Origin: Flavobacteriaceae bacterium
GTDB taxonomy: Bacteria > Bacteroidota > Bacteroidia > Flavobacteriales > Flavobacteriaceae
Length of the DNA: 64,000 bases
NCBI GenBank assembly: GCA_947453195.1
Contig: CANGFO010000001.1
Coordinates: 248,001 to 312,000 of the forward strand
Direction: 5' to 3'
The notes beneath the pieces were generated by a model. It was given only the letters and a program-made list of their open reading frames with translations, was not told the DNA's origin and did not search any database. Below are positions 42,737-52,371 of the stretch, piece after piece (position 1 is the stretch's first letter; the number at the start of each line of letters is the position of its first letter). A program made the translations under genes and the position numbers.

Positions 42737-44050
42737 ATGTATTTTAAAAAGCCCGCATTAACATTTTGGCAAATAATCAACATGAATGTTGGGTTTCTTG
42801 GTATTCAATATAGTTTTGGTTTACAACAAAGTGCCGTAAATCCAATATATGATTTTTTAGGTGCACATCCCGATCAAATTCCAATTCTTAATTTGGCCGG
42901 ACCATTAACAGGATTACTAATTCAACCCCTAATAGGTGCATTAAGCGATAAAACGTGGTCGACAAAATTTGGAGGAAGGAGAAAACCGTATTTCTTTATT
43001 GGAGCCATAATTTGTAGCCTCGCATTATTTCTATTTCCTTTTAGCAGTTCCCTATGGATGGCTGCCGGATTGCTTTGGATTTTAGATGTGGGGAACAACA
43101 CCGCAATGGAGCCTTATCGTGCTTTCATTGCAGATAAATTAGACGATTCGCAACAAGCAACAGGTTTTCAGGCGCAAAGCTTTTTTACAGGTTTTGGGCA
43201 AACATTAGCCAATGTATCGTTATTTGTTTTTCCGCTATTGTTTATTGGCACTATGGGTAAATTACCTACTTGGGTTTTTGCTTCATTTTTTCTAGGTTCT
43301 ATTTGTTCTATTGCATCCGTTTGGTGGAGCTCACACACTACCAAAGAGATTGTACCTACACAAGAAGAGCTAGAAAAAATTAAGTCTGAACCAATAAGTT
43401 TGGTATCGCCATTTGTAGATATTTTTAAAGCGTTAAAAGAAATGCCAAAAGTAATGTGGCAATTGGCATTAGTATATTTGTTTCAATGGTATGCCTTGTT
43501 TTGTTATTGGCAAAACTCCTCTAAAAGTATTGCAATTTCGGTTTGGAATACCACTCCCGAAAAAGACATGAAATTATACGGAGAAGCCGTAAGTTGGACC
43601 GGATTGGTAAACGGATGGTATAATATTGTAACCTTTTTGTGTGCGTTTAGTTTGGTTTATTTTGCCAAAAAATATTCGCCTAAAAAAGTTCATTTTGCTT
43701 GTTTATTATTAGCGGCGATCGGATTTTTAGTATTTCCACACATTCAAAATAAATACTTATTATTTCCTGCCATTACCGGATTCGGAATAGGATGGGCAAG
43801 CATGATGGGGATTCCTTATTTAATGATTGTGAATGCCATTCCTAAAGAACGCTACGGAGTTTATATGGGAATTATCAATATGATGATTGTGATTCCGATG
43901 TTTATCCAAACGATATCATTTGGATATATTTTGAAGCATTTTCTAAATAACGATCCGCGTTTGGCAATTACATTTGCTGGAGGTTTATTACTTGTAAGCG
44001 CAATTTGCACACTATTTATTAAAACTAAAAAAATTGCTGAAAGTGAATAA
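42737..44050 (+). CDS. GPH/SUT-type sugar:cation symporter
   Basis: A 437-aa inner-membrane protein with twelve helices. AGPLTGLLIQPLIGALSDKT then FGGRRKPYFFIGAI match the signature of the sucrose/maltose SUT-SLC45 branch (GPxxGLxVQPxxGxxSD, RRRPF), and LDVGNNTAMEPYRAFIADKL the second block. That supports disaccharide import. Its end overlaps the following gene by a few bases, so translation is coupled. Confidence 0.9.
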   Translation: MYFKKPALTFWQIINMNVGFLGIQYSFGLQQSAVNPIYDFLGAHPDQIPILNLAGPLTGLLIQPLIGALSDKTWSTKFGGRRKPYFFIGAIICSLALFLFPFSSSLWMAAGLLWILDVGNNTAMEPYRAFIADKLDDSQQATGFQAQSFFTGFGQTLANVSLFVFPLLFIGTMGKLPTWVFASFFLGSICSIASVWWSSHTTKEIVPTQEELEKIKSEPISLVSPFVDIFKALKEMPKVMWQLALVYLFQWYALFCYWQNSSKSIAISVWNTTPEKDMKLYGEAVSWTGLVNGWYNIVTFLCAFSLVYFAKKYSPKKVHFACLLLAAIGFLVFPHIQNKYLLFPAITGFGIGWASMMGIPYLMIVNAIPKERYGVYMGIINMMIVIPMFIQTISFGYILKHFLNNDPRLAITFAGGLLLVSAICTLFIKTKKIAESE

Positions 44051-45218
44051 TTTAGCTTATCAAAAAGCAGTTTCATTATTGCATGAAGTTTCTACAGCGA
44101 ATGGCTTTTTAGCCAGTGCTGAAAACACATCCAACTACAAACGAGTTTGGGCTCGTGATGGGGTAATATGTGGTTTGGCTGCATTGGCATCTGGAGACGA
44201 AAAGTTGATAGCAACCTTCAAAAGCACCTTAGAAACTTTAGCACAACACCAACATAAAATTGGAACGATTCCTTCTAATGTGTATTTTTTAGAAGAGAAT
44301 ACAGAAGTCAGTTATGGCGGTTTGGCAGGAAGAGTAGATGCAGTGACTTGGTTTGTAATAGGTGTTTGTCAATATGCTTTTTACATGAAAGATGTTGCCT
44401 TTTTAGAAAAAAATAAAGCTGCCATAGAAAAATGTTTTGCACTTTTAGATGCTTGGGAATTCAATAATAAAAATCTTTTATACGTACCCCTTTCCGGTAA
44501 TTGGGCTGACGAATACATAACCGATGGATATGTTTTATACGACCAATTATTGCGAATTTGGGCTCTAAGAAGTTATAATCATTTTGCAAATGAGCCGCAA
44601 TTATCTGAAAAGATAGCGAATATAAAAAAACAAGTTGAGGTTAATTTTCAGCCCAATACACTAGGGGAAAAATACCATGAAGGAGCTTACAATGAATTGA
44701 ACTTTAAAGGATATATGCCTTGTTCGTTTTCACCCTCTGGTTACAAAACTAATTTTGATGCTTTCGCAAATTCGTTAGCGGTGCTTTTAAATATAGGAAC
44801 CGAAACGATGCAAAATGACATTATTGCGTATGCATCTAAATTAGCATCAGAAACCAAACTAGGGTTAGTGCCTGCATTTTGGCCACCTATTTTTGAAACG
44901 GATGAACATTGGAATTTATTACATAACAATTGCAAATACGAATTTAGAAACTTTCCCTATGAATTTCATAATGCAGGCAGTTGGCCTATGGTAAATGGAT
45001 TTGTAGGGTTGGCGTTACTAACCAAATCCGAAAAAGAAAAAGCAAATTTGATTCTGAATAAAATTCAGGAAGCCAATTCAAAAGGAGATTTTGCGTTTTA
45101 TGAAAATTTCAACACCAATACTGAAGCTCCAAATGGCGTTTCATTTTGTGCTTGGAGTGCAGCTGCAGAAGTACTACTCCAACAAAGCTTAAATACCAAT
45201 TTTAAACTATTATTATAA
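44043..45218 (+). CDS. GH100-like glycosidase, probable invertase
   Basis: About 391 aa, no signal, cytoplasmic. The (alpha/alpha)6 fold is seen in VWARDGVICGLAAL, GLAGRVDAVTWFVIGV, NWADEYITDGYVLYDQLL and PYEFHNAGSWPMVNGFVG; the last resembles PYxYHNGGSWPVL of GH100 neutral/alkaline invertases, and RVDAVTWFVI the VDSGLWWII block. Amylo-alpha-1,6-glucosidase-like enzymes share the fold and are the alternative. There is no ATG near the start; GTG 44043 (overlapping the previous stop by 8 nt) is preferred over TTG 44034. Confidence 0.72.
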   Translation: MNNLAYQKAVSLLHEVSTANGFLASAENTSNYKRVWARDGVICGLAALASGDEKLIATFKSTLETLAQHQHKIGTIPSNVYFLEENTEVSYGGLAGRVDAVTWFVIGVCQYAFYMKDVAFLEKNKAAIEKCFALLDAWEFNNKNLLYVPLSGNWADEYITDGYVLYDQLLRIWALRSYNHFANEPQLSEKIANIKKQVEVNFQPNTLGEKYHEGAYNELNFKGYMPCSFSPSGYKTNFDAFANSLAVLLNIGTETMQNDIIAYASKLASETKLGLVPAFWPPIFETDEHWNLLHNNCKYEFRNFPYEFHNAGSWPMVNGFVGLALLTKSEKEKANLILNKIQEANSKGDFAFYENFNTNTEAPNGVSFCAWSAAAEVLLQQSLNTNFKLLL

Positions 45219-45220
45219 TT

Positions 45221-46150
45221 TTGAATAAAACTATTGACATCATTTGTATTGGAGAAGTACTTATTGATTTTATTGGTCATGAAGTAAATACCTCTATAAA
45301 TAAAACAAAAGATTACCACCGTTTTCTGGGAGGATCTCCTACCAATGTAGCAGTGAATGCTTCACGTTTGGGGTTAAAATCGGTTTTGGTTGCATCTTGC
45401 GGTCAAGACGGATTAGGAGATTATATTATTCGAAAGTTACAGGCAAGTAACGTAAATATATCCCAAATAGGTAAATCGGAAACTTCACCAACTTCGGTTA
45501 TTTTTGTATCAAAATCTACAGAAACACCCGATTTTATTCCGTACAGACAAGCCGATTGTGAAATTTATGAAACGCAATTACCAGATTCAGTTCTTCAAGA
45601 AGCCAAAATATTTCACACCACTTGTTTTGCATTAAGTAAAAACCCTGCACGAACAACTATTTTGAATAGAGCGAAAAGAGCAAAAGAACTAGGGTTACGA
45701 TTGAGTATTGATATTAATTTTTCGGAACGAATTTGGCCAAATAGAGAGGAAGCTAAACAAGTTTTATCAGAATATTTATCCTACAATCCGTTAGTGAAAT
45801 TGAGCGATGACGATTGCTTTCGTTTATTTGCTGAGAAAAAATCAGATGAATTTATTTTTGACTATTTTCATTCGCTTGGTGCTAATACCATTTGCCTTAC
45901 TAAAGGCAAAAACGGAGTTGTTGTATCCGATGTTAATGAAGGATTGCTGTTTCAAAAAGCAATTCCAATTGATGAAATAAAAGACACAACTGGAGCAGGA
46001 GATGCTTTTTGGACGGGCTTCTTATATGCTCAATTATACGATTACAATATATTGACGAGTATTACAATTGCCCAAAAATTAGCAGCTATCAAGCTTCAAA
46101 ATATTGGAAAATTACCTGATGACATTGAGATATTAGCGTTAATTCAATAA
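45221..46150 (+). CDS. PfkB-family fructokinase-like kinase
   Basis: A 309-aa ribokinase-fold enzyme: CIGEVLIDFIG (10-20), RFLGGSPTNVAVNASRLG and DTTGAGDAFWTGFLYAQL (catalytic Asp). The GGSPTNVA block is that of fructokinases. It would phosphorylate fructose released by the preceding glycosidase. The only reasonable start is TTG 45221, two nt after the previous stop; an in-frame TAA at 45203 excludes a longer protein. Last gene of the locus, followed by a terminator. Confidence 0.87.
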   Translation: MNKTIDIICIGEVLIDFIGHEVNTSINKTKDYHRFLGGSPTNVAVNASRLGLKSVLVASCGQDGLGDYIIRKLQASNVNISQIGKSETSPTSVIFVSKSTETPDFIPYRQADCEIYETQLPDSVLQEAKIFHTTCFALSKNPARTTILNRAKRAKELGLRLSIDINFSERIWPNREEAKQVLSEYLSYNPLVKLSDDDCFRLFAEKKSDEFIFDYFHSLGANTICLTKGKNGVVVSDVNEGLLFQKAIPIDEIKDTTGAGDAFWTGFLYAQLYDYNILTSITIAQKLAAIKLQNIGKLPDDIEILALIQ

Positions 46151-46154
46151 AATT

Positions 46155-46182
46155 AAAAAGACTGCCATGTGACAGTCTTTTT
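46155..46182 (+). terminator. Terminator of the sugar locus
   Basis: AAAAAGACTG and CAGTCTTTTT with an 8-nt loop, then a long run of T. Rich in A on the left side, so possibly bidirectional with the convergent gene. Confidence 0.88.
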
Positions 46183-46210
46183 TTTTTTGGTTTTTGGTAG
46201 GGGTATTTTA

Positions 46211-46696
46211 TTATTTTAAAAGACCTAATTGTTTCATGAAGTCCATGTTATCCATGAAATCTCTTTCTTCTACAATTTTACCATTTACCATTTTAGCTAT
46301 AGTACAACCTTCTACATCAATTGTTTTTCCAGTTGCAGGAATTCCCATGAAATCTCCCGTATGTGTTCCTTTAAACTCCCAATATTTAGTAAGTTTATCT
46401 CCAGAAGCAAAAATATCTTTTACGATAAATTGTCTGTTTGAAAATCCAGTAACAAAATAAGCATAATAGGCTTTTGATTTTGCGATTCCTTTAATTTCAG
46501 GAACTGTGTGTAAAACAATGTTTTCTGCGTAAGCAGTATCTAATACATCAATTTTTCCTTCATTGATTACCAAATCCCAAGTTTTAGAATAGGAATTAAT
46601 GTTGTCTTGAGCAATTTTTTCTTTTTCAGCACTTTCATTTTTGCATCCAACAAAAAGTGTACATGACAAGGCAATTAGGGCAAGTGTTTTTTTCAT
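46211..46696 (-). CDS. NTF2/SnoaL-like lipoprotein
   Basis: A 161-aa lipoprotein (lipobox LFVGC, Cys18) with a SnoaL/ester-cyclase-like domain: INSYSKTWDLVINEG, FVTGFSNRQFIVKDIFASGD, FKGTHTGDFMGIPATG, and DFMDNMDFMKQLGL. The GTHxGxFxGIPATGK block is well conserved in the SnoaL-like group. Substrate unknown. Convergent with the sugar locus and probably separate from it. Confidence 0.85.
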   Translation of the reverse strand: MKKTLALIALSCTLFVGCKNESAEKEKIAQDNINSYSKTWDLVINEGKIDVLDTAYAENIVLHTVPEIKGIAKSKAYYAYFVTGFSNRQFIVKDIFASGDKLTKYWEFKGTHTGDFMGIPATGKTIDVEGCTIAKMVNGKIVEERDFMDNMDFMKQLGLLK

Positions 46697-46793
46697 TTTT
46701 AAAATGTAGATTAGTTTACTAGTTATTTGATTGATTACAAATCATATTAAAATAAAATTGCAATAACTAAAAATAGTAAATAAGAAATTGTTA

Positions 46794-47423
46794 CTATTTT
46801 AAAATTTCAATATAGGCGCGGTGCAGTTTTATTTTGCCTTCGTTTTCTAGCGCTTTTAACAACCTTGAAATCACTACTCTTGAAGTGTTTAAATCATATG
46901 CAATATCTTGGTGCGTAGCATTTATTTCACGAGACCCATTAATTTTTGACTTTTCTAATAAGTAATTTAGCAAGCGTTCATCCATATTCATAAACGCCAA
47001 ACTATCAATTGCATTGAGCATTTCTTTCAATCGATTGTTGTAACTATTAAAGACATAGTTGCGCCATGATTTATACTTTCCAAGCCATAGTTCCATGTAC
47101 ATCACCGGAATCATTACCACCTTTCCGTCAGTTTCAGCCACTGCTTTTATTTCGCTTTTAGTATCACCAATGCAACACGTCATCGACATGGAACAGGTAT
47201 CTCCTTTTTCAATAAAATAAAGTAGTAATTCACCTTCATCAAAATCTTCGCGTAATATTTTTATTGCCCCTGAAAGCAACAACGGCATTTTTAATATTTT
47301 ATCTCCAAAGTCAATGATTACATCGCCTTCATTAAACTCTTTAAGCAATGCTACTTGCTCAATTTCGTTTAAAAGTGCTTCTTCAAAAATTGATCCGTAG
47401 GTTTGATGTAATAATTCTTTCAT
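46794..47423 (-). CDS. Crp/Fnr-family regulator
   Basis: A 209-aa regulator from ATG 47423 (MKELLHQTYGS); ATG 47453 would overlap the previous gene and add ten weak residues. N-terminal cyclic-nucleotide-binding-like beta roll (FNEGDVIIDFGDKI) and C-terminal winged helix (ATHQDIAYDLNTSRVVISRLLKAL). No Cys cluster for an Fe-S centre. Follows the GH13 gene on the same strand by 10 bp. Confidence 0.87.
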   Translation of the reverse strand: MKELLHQTYGSIFEEALLNEIEQVALLKEFNEGDVIIDFGDKILKMPLLLSGAIKILREDFDEGELLLYFIEKGDTCSMSMTCCIGDTKSEIKAVAETDGKVVMIPVMYMELWLGKYKSWRNYVFNSYNNRLKEMLNAIDSLAFMNMDERLLNYLLEKSKINGSREINATHQDIAYDLNTSRVVISRLLKALENEGKIKLHRAYIEILK

Positions 47424-47433
47424 GTTGTTTGTA

Positions 47434-48786
47434 TTAATATTCATAGATTTCATAGCCCCATGGTTTCATTTGAAATGCATTGAAGTTTAAAATGACTTCT
47501 TTGTCTTCAAAAATAGCAAATGTTGCGCCTAATAATTTTTTATTAGAAATTGAAATGGTTTGCGCTTTGCTAGAAAGATTCAGAATCACTAAAATTTTAT
47601 GGTCCCCTTTTTTTCTAGTGTAGGCATAAACATAATTTGCATCACCTACAGCTACTTTTTCAAACGATGCATTTGCAGAAAGTGCTTTATTTCTTTTTCT
47701 TAACTCGAGAAGTGTTGTATAAAATTTCTCTCTTTCGAAATTCTTAAAGGTGATCGGATCTTTTTCAAAAAACTCCAGCGCCCGTAATACAGGCTCTTCC
47801 TGGCCACTATAAATTAGGGGCACACTGTTTCCTAAAGTTTGAGATAATACTGCAAACGGTGCATGAATTTCCTTTGGAAAGGTTCCGAAATCGGCATGAT
47901 TCCAGCTATTTTCATCGTGGTTGCTAGTGAAATACATTTGAATGGTATTTTTTGGATACCTTGTTTTGTTTTCTGTAAGAATACTATCAATCGCAAATGC
48001 AGGTCTTTTTTCTTTAGCCACTTTTTCCATCATTTTAAACATGTGCCAAGGATAAACTGCATCAAAACCACTTTTAGCAAGGTAAGTGCTGTCCCCTTCA
48101 GCAAGCATAAATAGCGATTTCATTTTTTGTAGTTCTGATATGGATTTTTTCCAAAAAGTTGCCGGAACATTCCAAGCTACATCGCATCGAAAACCGTCAA
48201 TATTCGTTTTGTTTACCCAGAATTTCATCGTTTCAATCATGCTGTCTTGCATTACTGGATTCTTATAATCCAATTGTCTTACATCGGCCCAATCAAAAGC
48301 AACTGCCGGCTTTCCTTGTTTGTCTTTTACGAAAAAATCGGGGTGGTCTTTCAACCATTTGTGGTCTGCCCCAGTATGATTTGGAACCCAGTCAATAATT
48401 ACTTTCATCCCTTTTTCATGAATGGCATTTACTATATTTTTAAAGTCATCTAAGTTACCATATTCTGGATTTATAGCGGTGTAGTCGGAAACGGCATAGT
48501 AACTTCCTAAAGTGCCTTTTCGTTCCAATTTACTAATAGGGTTGATTGGCATAAACCAAATGGTTTGCACACCCATGGCTTTTAGTCGATCGAGGTGTTT
48601 TGCAAAAGCATTGAAAGTGCCTTCAGGGGTATATTGACGCACATTTACTTCATAGATGTTTCCTTGCATTATCCATGTAGGATGTCCATTTACCAAATTA
48701 GTATCTATTGAGGAAGATAGGTTGGCTTTACAGCTAATCAGCAATAATGCAGCAATAAACAATAAACTAAAACAGATTTTTTTCAT
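47434..48786 (-). CDS. GH13 alpha-amylase-family lipoprotein
   Basis: A 450-aa glycoside hydrolase. Lipobox LLISC (Cys19) places it on a membrane surface. The TIM barrel shows YEVNVRQYTPEGTF, VIIDWVPNHTG (region I), GFRCDVAW (nucleophile Asp202), LMAEGD-type FMLAEGD (acid/base Glu230) and TSNHDEN (Asp291). Probably an alpha-glucan hydrolase. It lies near the sugar locus but on the other strand and without the LacI palindrome, so co-regulation is not shown. Confidence 0.9.
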   Translation of the reverse strand: MKKICFSLLFIAALLLISCKANLSSSIDTNLVNGHPTWIMQGNIYEVNVRQYTPEGTFNAFAKHLDRLKAMGVQTIWFMPINPISKLERKGTLGSYYAVSDYTAINPEYGNLDDFKNIVNAIHEKGMKVIIDWVPNHTGADHKWLKDHPDFFVKDKQGKPAVAFDWADVRQLDYKNPVMQDSMIETMKFWVNKTNIDGFRCDVAWNVPATFWKKSISELQKMKSLFMLAEGDSTYLAKSGFDAVYPWHMFKMMEKVAKEKRPAFAIDSILTENKTRYPKNTIQMYFTSNHDENSWNHADFGTFPKEIHAPFAVLSQTLGNSVPLIYSGQEEPVLRALEFFEKDPITFKNFEREKFYTTLLELRKRNKALSANASFEKVAVGDANYVYAYTRKKGDHKILVILNLSSKAQTISISNKKLLGATFAIFEDKEVILNFNAFQMKPWGYEIYEY

Positions 48787-48824
48787 GGGAGAGTATCAAT
48801 TTTAATTTTCAAATTTAATAAAAA

Positions 48825-48850
48825 AAAGGTTGCCATTGCTGACAACCTTT
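48825..48850 (-). terminator. Terminator of the large T9SS cargo gene
   Basis: AAAGGTTG and CAACCTTT (8 bp) with a 10-nt loop, followed on the minus strand by at least seven T. Confidence 0.8.
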
Positions 48851-48871
48851 AGCTTAGTACCAAGGATAAAA

Positions 48872-51800
48872 TTAATTTATAATAATTTTTTTAGTTTCTT
48901 TTTTATTAGAATCGGTGGTTACTTCAACAAAATAAGTTCCACTTCCTGCTTCTTTTAAATTCATAGTTTCTGAATAGTTGCTTGAAGAATAGTTTTCTTT
49001 TTTGATCACTCTACCTAGCATGTCAATTAACTGAACTTGTTTAATAAAACTATTTGAATTCAATTGAATTGTAATTACTTCATTTGCAGGATTCGGATAA
49101 ACAGCTAAGTTAGTGCTAGAAAACTCCATATTTGCAAGTGAAGATACAAATTCGGTGTTGAAGGTATTTGTTATAATTGCCGGATTATAATCAAAGTAAA
49201 TTGCTCCCGTATTTGGAATAATATCTCCTAAAGCATATCCTGGTTTTGGCTTAACTTGGAACGTAACATATCCTTTTCCTGTTGAAGTATTAGCAATAGA
49301 AACTGGTAACATAATGTCATCAAATTTCCAGTTAAGGGTATTTCCAACACGGTCTAGAACATAAGAATGGCTGGCGCTGAGTGTTTTTACTGTTGTCTCA
49401 TCTAATTTAGAATCTAACACATCATTAATTCTAACATTGATTGCATTGGCAGAACCTGTGTTTTCAAATCGAATGGTATACGTTAAGTAATCATTAGAAG
49501 TAAACGAACTGTAAAGAATTCGTTCCCCATGCGCTTCCATTTTATCATTAGGATCGTAGGCATTAATAACAATTTGTGAAAGGCTACTCATGTTATTAGA
49601 AGGCACGGCATCTCCAGTAATTGGATTGATGCTAGCCGTATTTGTAAGTAACTGGCCCATTGTAACTGTTGGGATGGTTGGCACTTGCATGAATACAGAA
49701 ATTACACGTACTTCAAAAGGAGCCAAGTTTGTAAAATTATAGCTAAAACCGTTAGCCAACATAGTAACACCAGCTTGCGATACCGAAGTAATTGTTACAT
49801 TAGGATCTTTTACAAAGTTGATACTTCCTGCAGCAATATTTTGATTACCAAGATTGGTGTAGATAATTTTATTTTCATAAATAAATCCAGGTCGTGGACC
49901 AACAACGGGAACTAGGGTCGTAGCCAAATCAGTATAGCTTTGTGTTATCGTGATTGGAAAATTGTAAACCAACATTCCGCCACCATTAATTACACTTACA
50001 TTTGTATAGTTAGACGTTGTAATGCCATAAAGACTAGTATATGCTGGATCTATTGTATAGCTAAGGTTATAAGAGTTTGTGGTATTGGTATCATAGATAT
50101 TATACACTCCGGCTGGACTTGTAATATGGTGTATGATACCATTTGTATTTACTTCATAATGAAATTGTCCTAATGGGAAGTTTTGTTCACCAACATCTTT
50201 TGTGCCATTATTATTAGAATCTAAAAAGGCATTTAGACGTAATCCACTACAATTGATAGCTCCTGTAGAGGCACTTCCAAGATCTGTAATTTTAATATAC
50301 CCAGGTTGGTTGCTGTAATTGGTAACCATAATTAAATAATACTGCCCAGGTTGCGCATTAGTAATTACTGGATATTCTACATTGTTAGGCGAGTAACTAC
50401 AACTTACCATATAGTTAGCCGTAATTTGTCCGTTACAAGGAGTTGTTGGGTTTGAATATGGCCCTAAAACTACATAATCCACATCTAAATTAGAAGTGCT
50501 AAAATTAATATCAGTACTTTGTTGAATCATTAAATTGATGTTTCCTGCTTGGCTAATAGGCATTACAAACCAAGTTGGATTTGGAGTAGTGCTCAAACAA
50601 CTTAAAGCTCCTGTAGAGGGTAAATTAGTCGTGTTTGGAAACGGAACTCCTAATGAAGAACATAAAGAATTTGCTTGACTACAAACCGATGCGTTGTTAC
50701 AATTTGGGAATGTTCTTAAGTTAACTGTATAAATCATATCACAACCGTTTGCGATAATTTCTCTGATGTAAATGGTCGTCGTAGTTGATTGAACATTTAA
50801 AGAAAAAGCACTCGGATTTGCAATTGCATTGGTTAACGCCTCAGCATTTTGTTGATTGGTAAAATACTGTAAAGTATTAGTTGAATTTATTTGTGATTGA
50901 ACCGAAGTTAAATTAAAAATAATCGCTCCGTTGTTGTCGTCATCACATTGTTCCATTTGTTGTAATGGAGTTGGACTATAATTAAAGGCATATACATTGA
51001 TATAAAATACCGTTGTAAAATACTGTCCAGGAACATTGTTGTATGAAATTCTTCCGTAAATAGCGGTGTTTCCAATACCTACGCAATATGGTGAAGACAA
51101 TGGGTTCACATTAGCTTCTGCTTCGTTTGCAGAAGCATGATAGGTAATGGTATAATCATTTGGATTCATGGTTCCAATAATATCATCGTTATTATCGGTT
51201 AAATTAAAACAAGCCTGATTGGTATCGGTACAACTTGAAAACCCTTGTGGCTGTCCAAATTGTGGGGTACAAGCTGGTGTTGCAAATGAAACCGGTATTG
51301 ACCATGGAGTTGTTTGCGAAACCGTACTTGTTGAACATATTCTTCTTACGTAAACTTGATATTCTGTACTACAACTCAATCCAGTTATGATAAAGTCATT
51401 ACTAAAAAACACAGTCCCTTGATTTGGCATAGGCGCTCCATAGGGAACAATAGCTACTTCAGCTGTGTATGGTGAACCAGGTATCGCACCAGAGCAAGTT
51501 ATGGTTGCGCTAGTTTCAGTTACACTTCCAACCGAAACAGTAGGAGTAATACAATCTGTTGATTGGCATGCAGTAAGAATAATTGCATTAATAATACCCA
51601 CTGAAGAACATCCTGAGACCATATCAGTTACAGTATAATAAAAATTTAAATTGGGTGTAGTTACTGGACTAAAAACACAACTCGGATTTAGAATTGCATT
51701 CGTATTATTTATAGCGTCTGCTTGATTGTAATAAAAGGAAATGTTTAAATTAGTATTGGAATTTGCATTGTAAATGGCGGGGATAAACTGAGTCAAATCC

Positions 51801-52195
51801 CAACATTGTTGGTTAAAGCAAAATGTACCCGTAAGAGTAATATTTGTAGGAGTAGGATAAATATGAAGCCAAAATGAAGTAATAGAATAACTACTTGGGT
51901 TATTGTATTCGTTCACTCTAACATAAACGATTTGACTAGAATTAGAGCAAAAATACTGGCTTGATAACGGATTTACATTTGCTACTGCATCGGCTTGGCT
52001 TAAGTAATAAGTTACCGAATAGATGTTTTGCGATAAGTTGCCTAAAATTTCAGAATTTTTGGTAGTCAAATTGAAGATTTCACCGCCATCGTTGTTTGAA
52101 TCACATAAGGTATAATTAGACGGAGTGTTAATTTGAGGCTGCGCGTAGGCCATCTGCAAACTAATAAAAAATATAAAAAGTAAAATTTTCTTCAT
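48872..52195 (-). CDS. Large modular T9SS-exported surface protein
   Basis: An 1107-aa protein from ATG 52195; the upstream ATG 52225 adds ten residues ahead of a complete signal peptide. After the signal come four related modules of about 80-100 residues with the pattern FNLT...YxVTYYxSQADAxANxNPL (near 20-100, 110-200, 320-400, 410-500), an Fn3-like domain (about 220-310), a DUF7619-like domain (DPNDKMEAHGERIL) and a C-terminal sorting domain (LAVYPNPANEVITIQL ... GTYFVEV). A surface adhesin or structural protein is likely; no enzymatic motif is seen. Confidence 0.88.
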   Translation of the reverse strand: MKKILLFIFFISLQMAYAQPQINTPSNYTLCDSNNDGGEIFNLTTKNSEILGNLSQNIYSVTYYLSQADAVANVNPLSSQYFCSNSSQIVYVRVNEYNNPSSYSITSFWLHIYPTPTNITLTGTFCFNQQCWDLTQFIPAIYNANSNTNLNISFYYNQADAINNTNAILNPSCVFSPVTTPNLNFYYTVTDMVSGCSSVGIINAIILTACQSTDCITPTVSVGSVTETSATITCSGAIPGSPYTAEVAIVPYGAPMPNQGTVFFSNDFIITGLSCSTEYQVYVRRICSTSTVSQTTPWSIPVSFATPACTPQFGQPQGFSSCTDTNQACFNLTDNNDDIIGTMNPNDYTITYHASANEAEANVNPLSSPYCVGIGNTAIYGRISYNNVPGQYFTTVFYINVYAFNYSPTPLQQMEQCDDDNNGAIIFNLTSVQSQINSTNTLQYFTNQQNAEALTNAIANPSAFSLNVQSTTTTIYIREIIANGCDMIYTVNLRTFPNCNNASVCSQANSLCSSLGVPFPNTTNLPSTGALSCLSTTPNPTWFVMPISQAGNINLMIQQSTDINFSTSNLDVDYVVLGPYSNPTTPCNGQITANYMVSCSYSPNNVEYPVITNAQPGQYYLIMVTNYSNQPGYIKITDLGSASTGAINCSGLRLNAFLDSNNNGTKDVGEQNFPLGQFHYEVNTNGIIHHITSPAGVYNIYDTNTTNSYNLSYTIDPAYTSLYGITTSNYTNVSVINGGGMLVYNFPITITQSYTDLATTLVPVVGPRPGFIYENKIIYTNLGNQNIAAGSINFVKDPNVTITSVSQAGVTMLANGFSYNFTNLAPFEVRVISVFMQVPTIPTVTMGQLLTNTASINPITGDAVPSNNMSSLSQIVINAYDPNDKMEAHGERILYSSFTSNDYLTYTIRFENTGSANAINVRINDVLDSKLDETTVKTLSASHSYVLDRVGNTLNWKFDDIMLPVSIANTSTGKGYVTFQVKPKPGYALGDIIPNTGAIYFDYNPAIITNTFNTEFVSSLANMEFSSTNLAVYPNPANEVITIQLNSNSFIKQVQLIDMLGRVIKKENYSSSNYSETMNLKEAGSGTYFVEVTTDSNKKETKKIIIN

Positions 52196-52371
52196 GTTAT
52201 ATCGATTTGGTAAATAAATAATCATTAATTTAGTGCAAGTTACAATTTTTCAATGGTTTGCAAAACTTTCTGTCATAAATCGTATTGCTAATTATTTACG
52301 AGCCAGTTTTGTTTATTACCATTTGCTGATTTTGTAATTGATTATTTTGTTAAATCTGTAAAAATACTATT

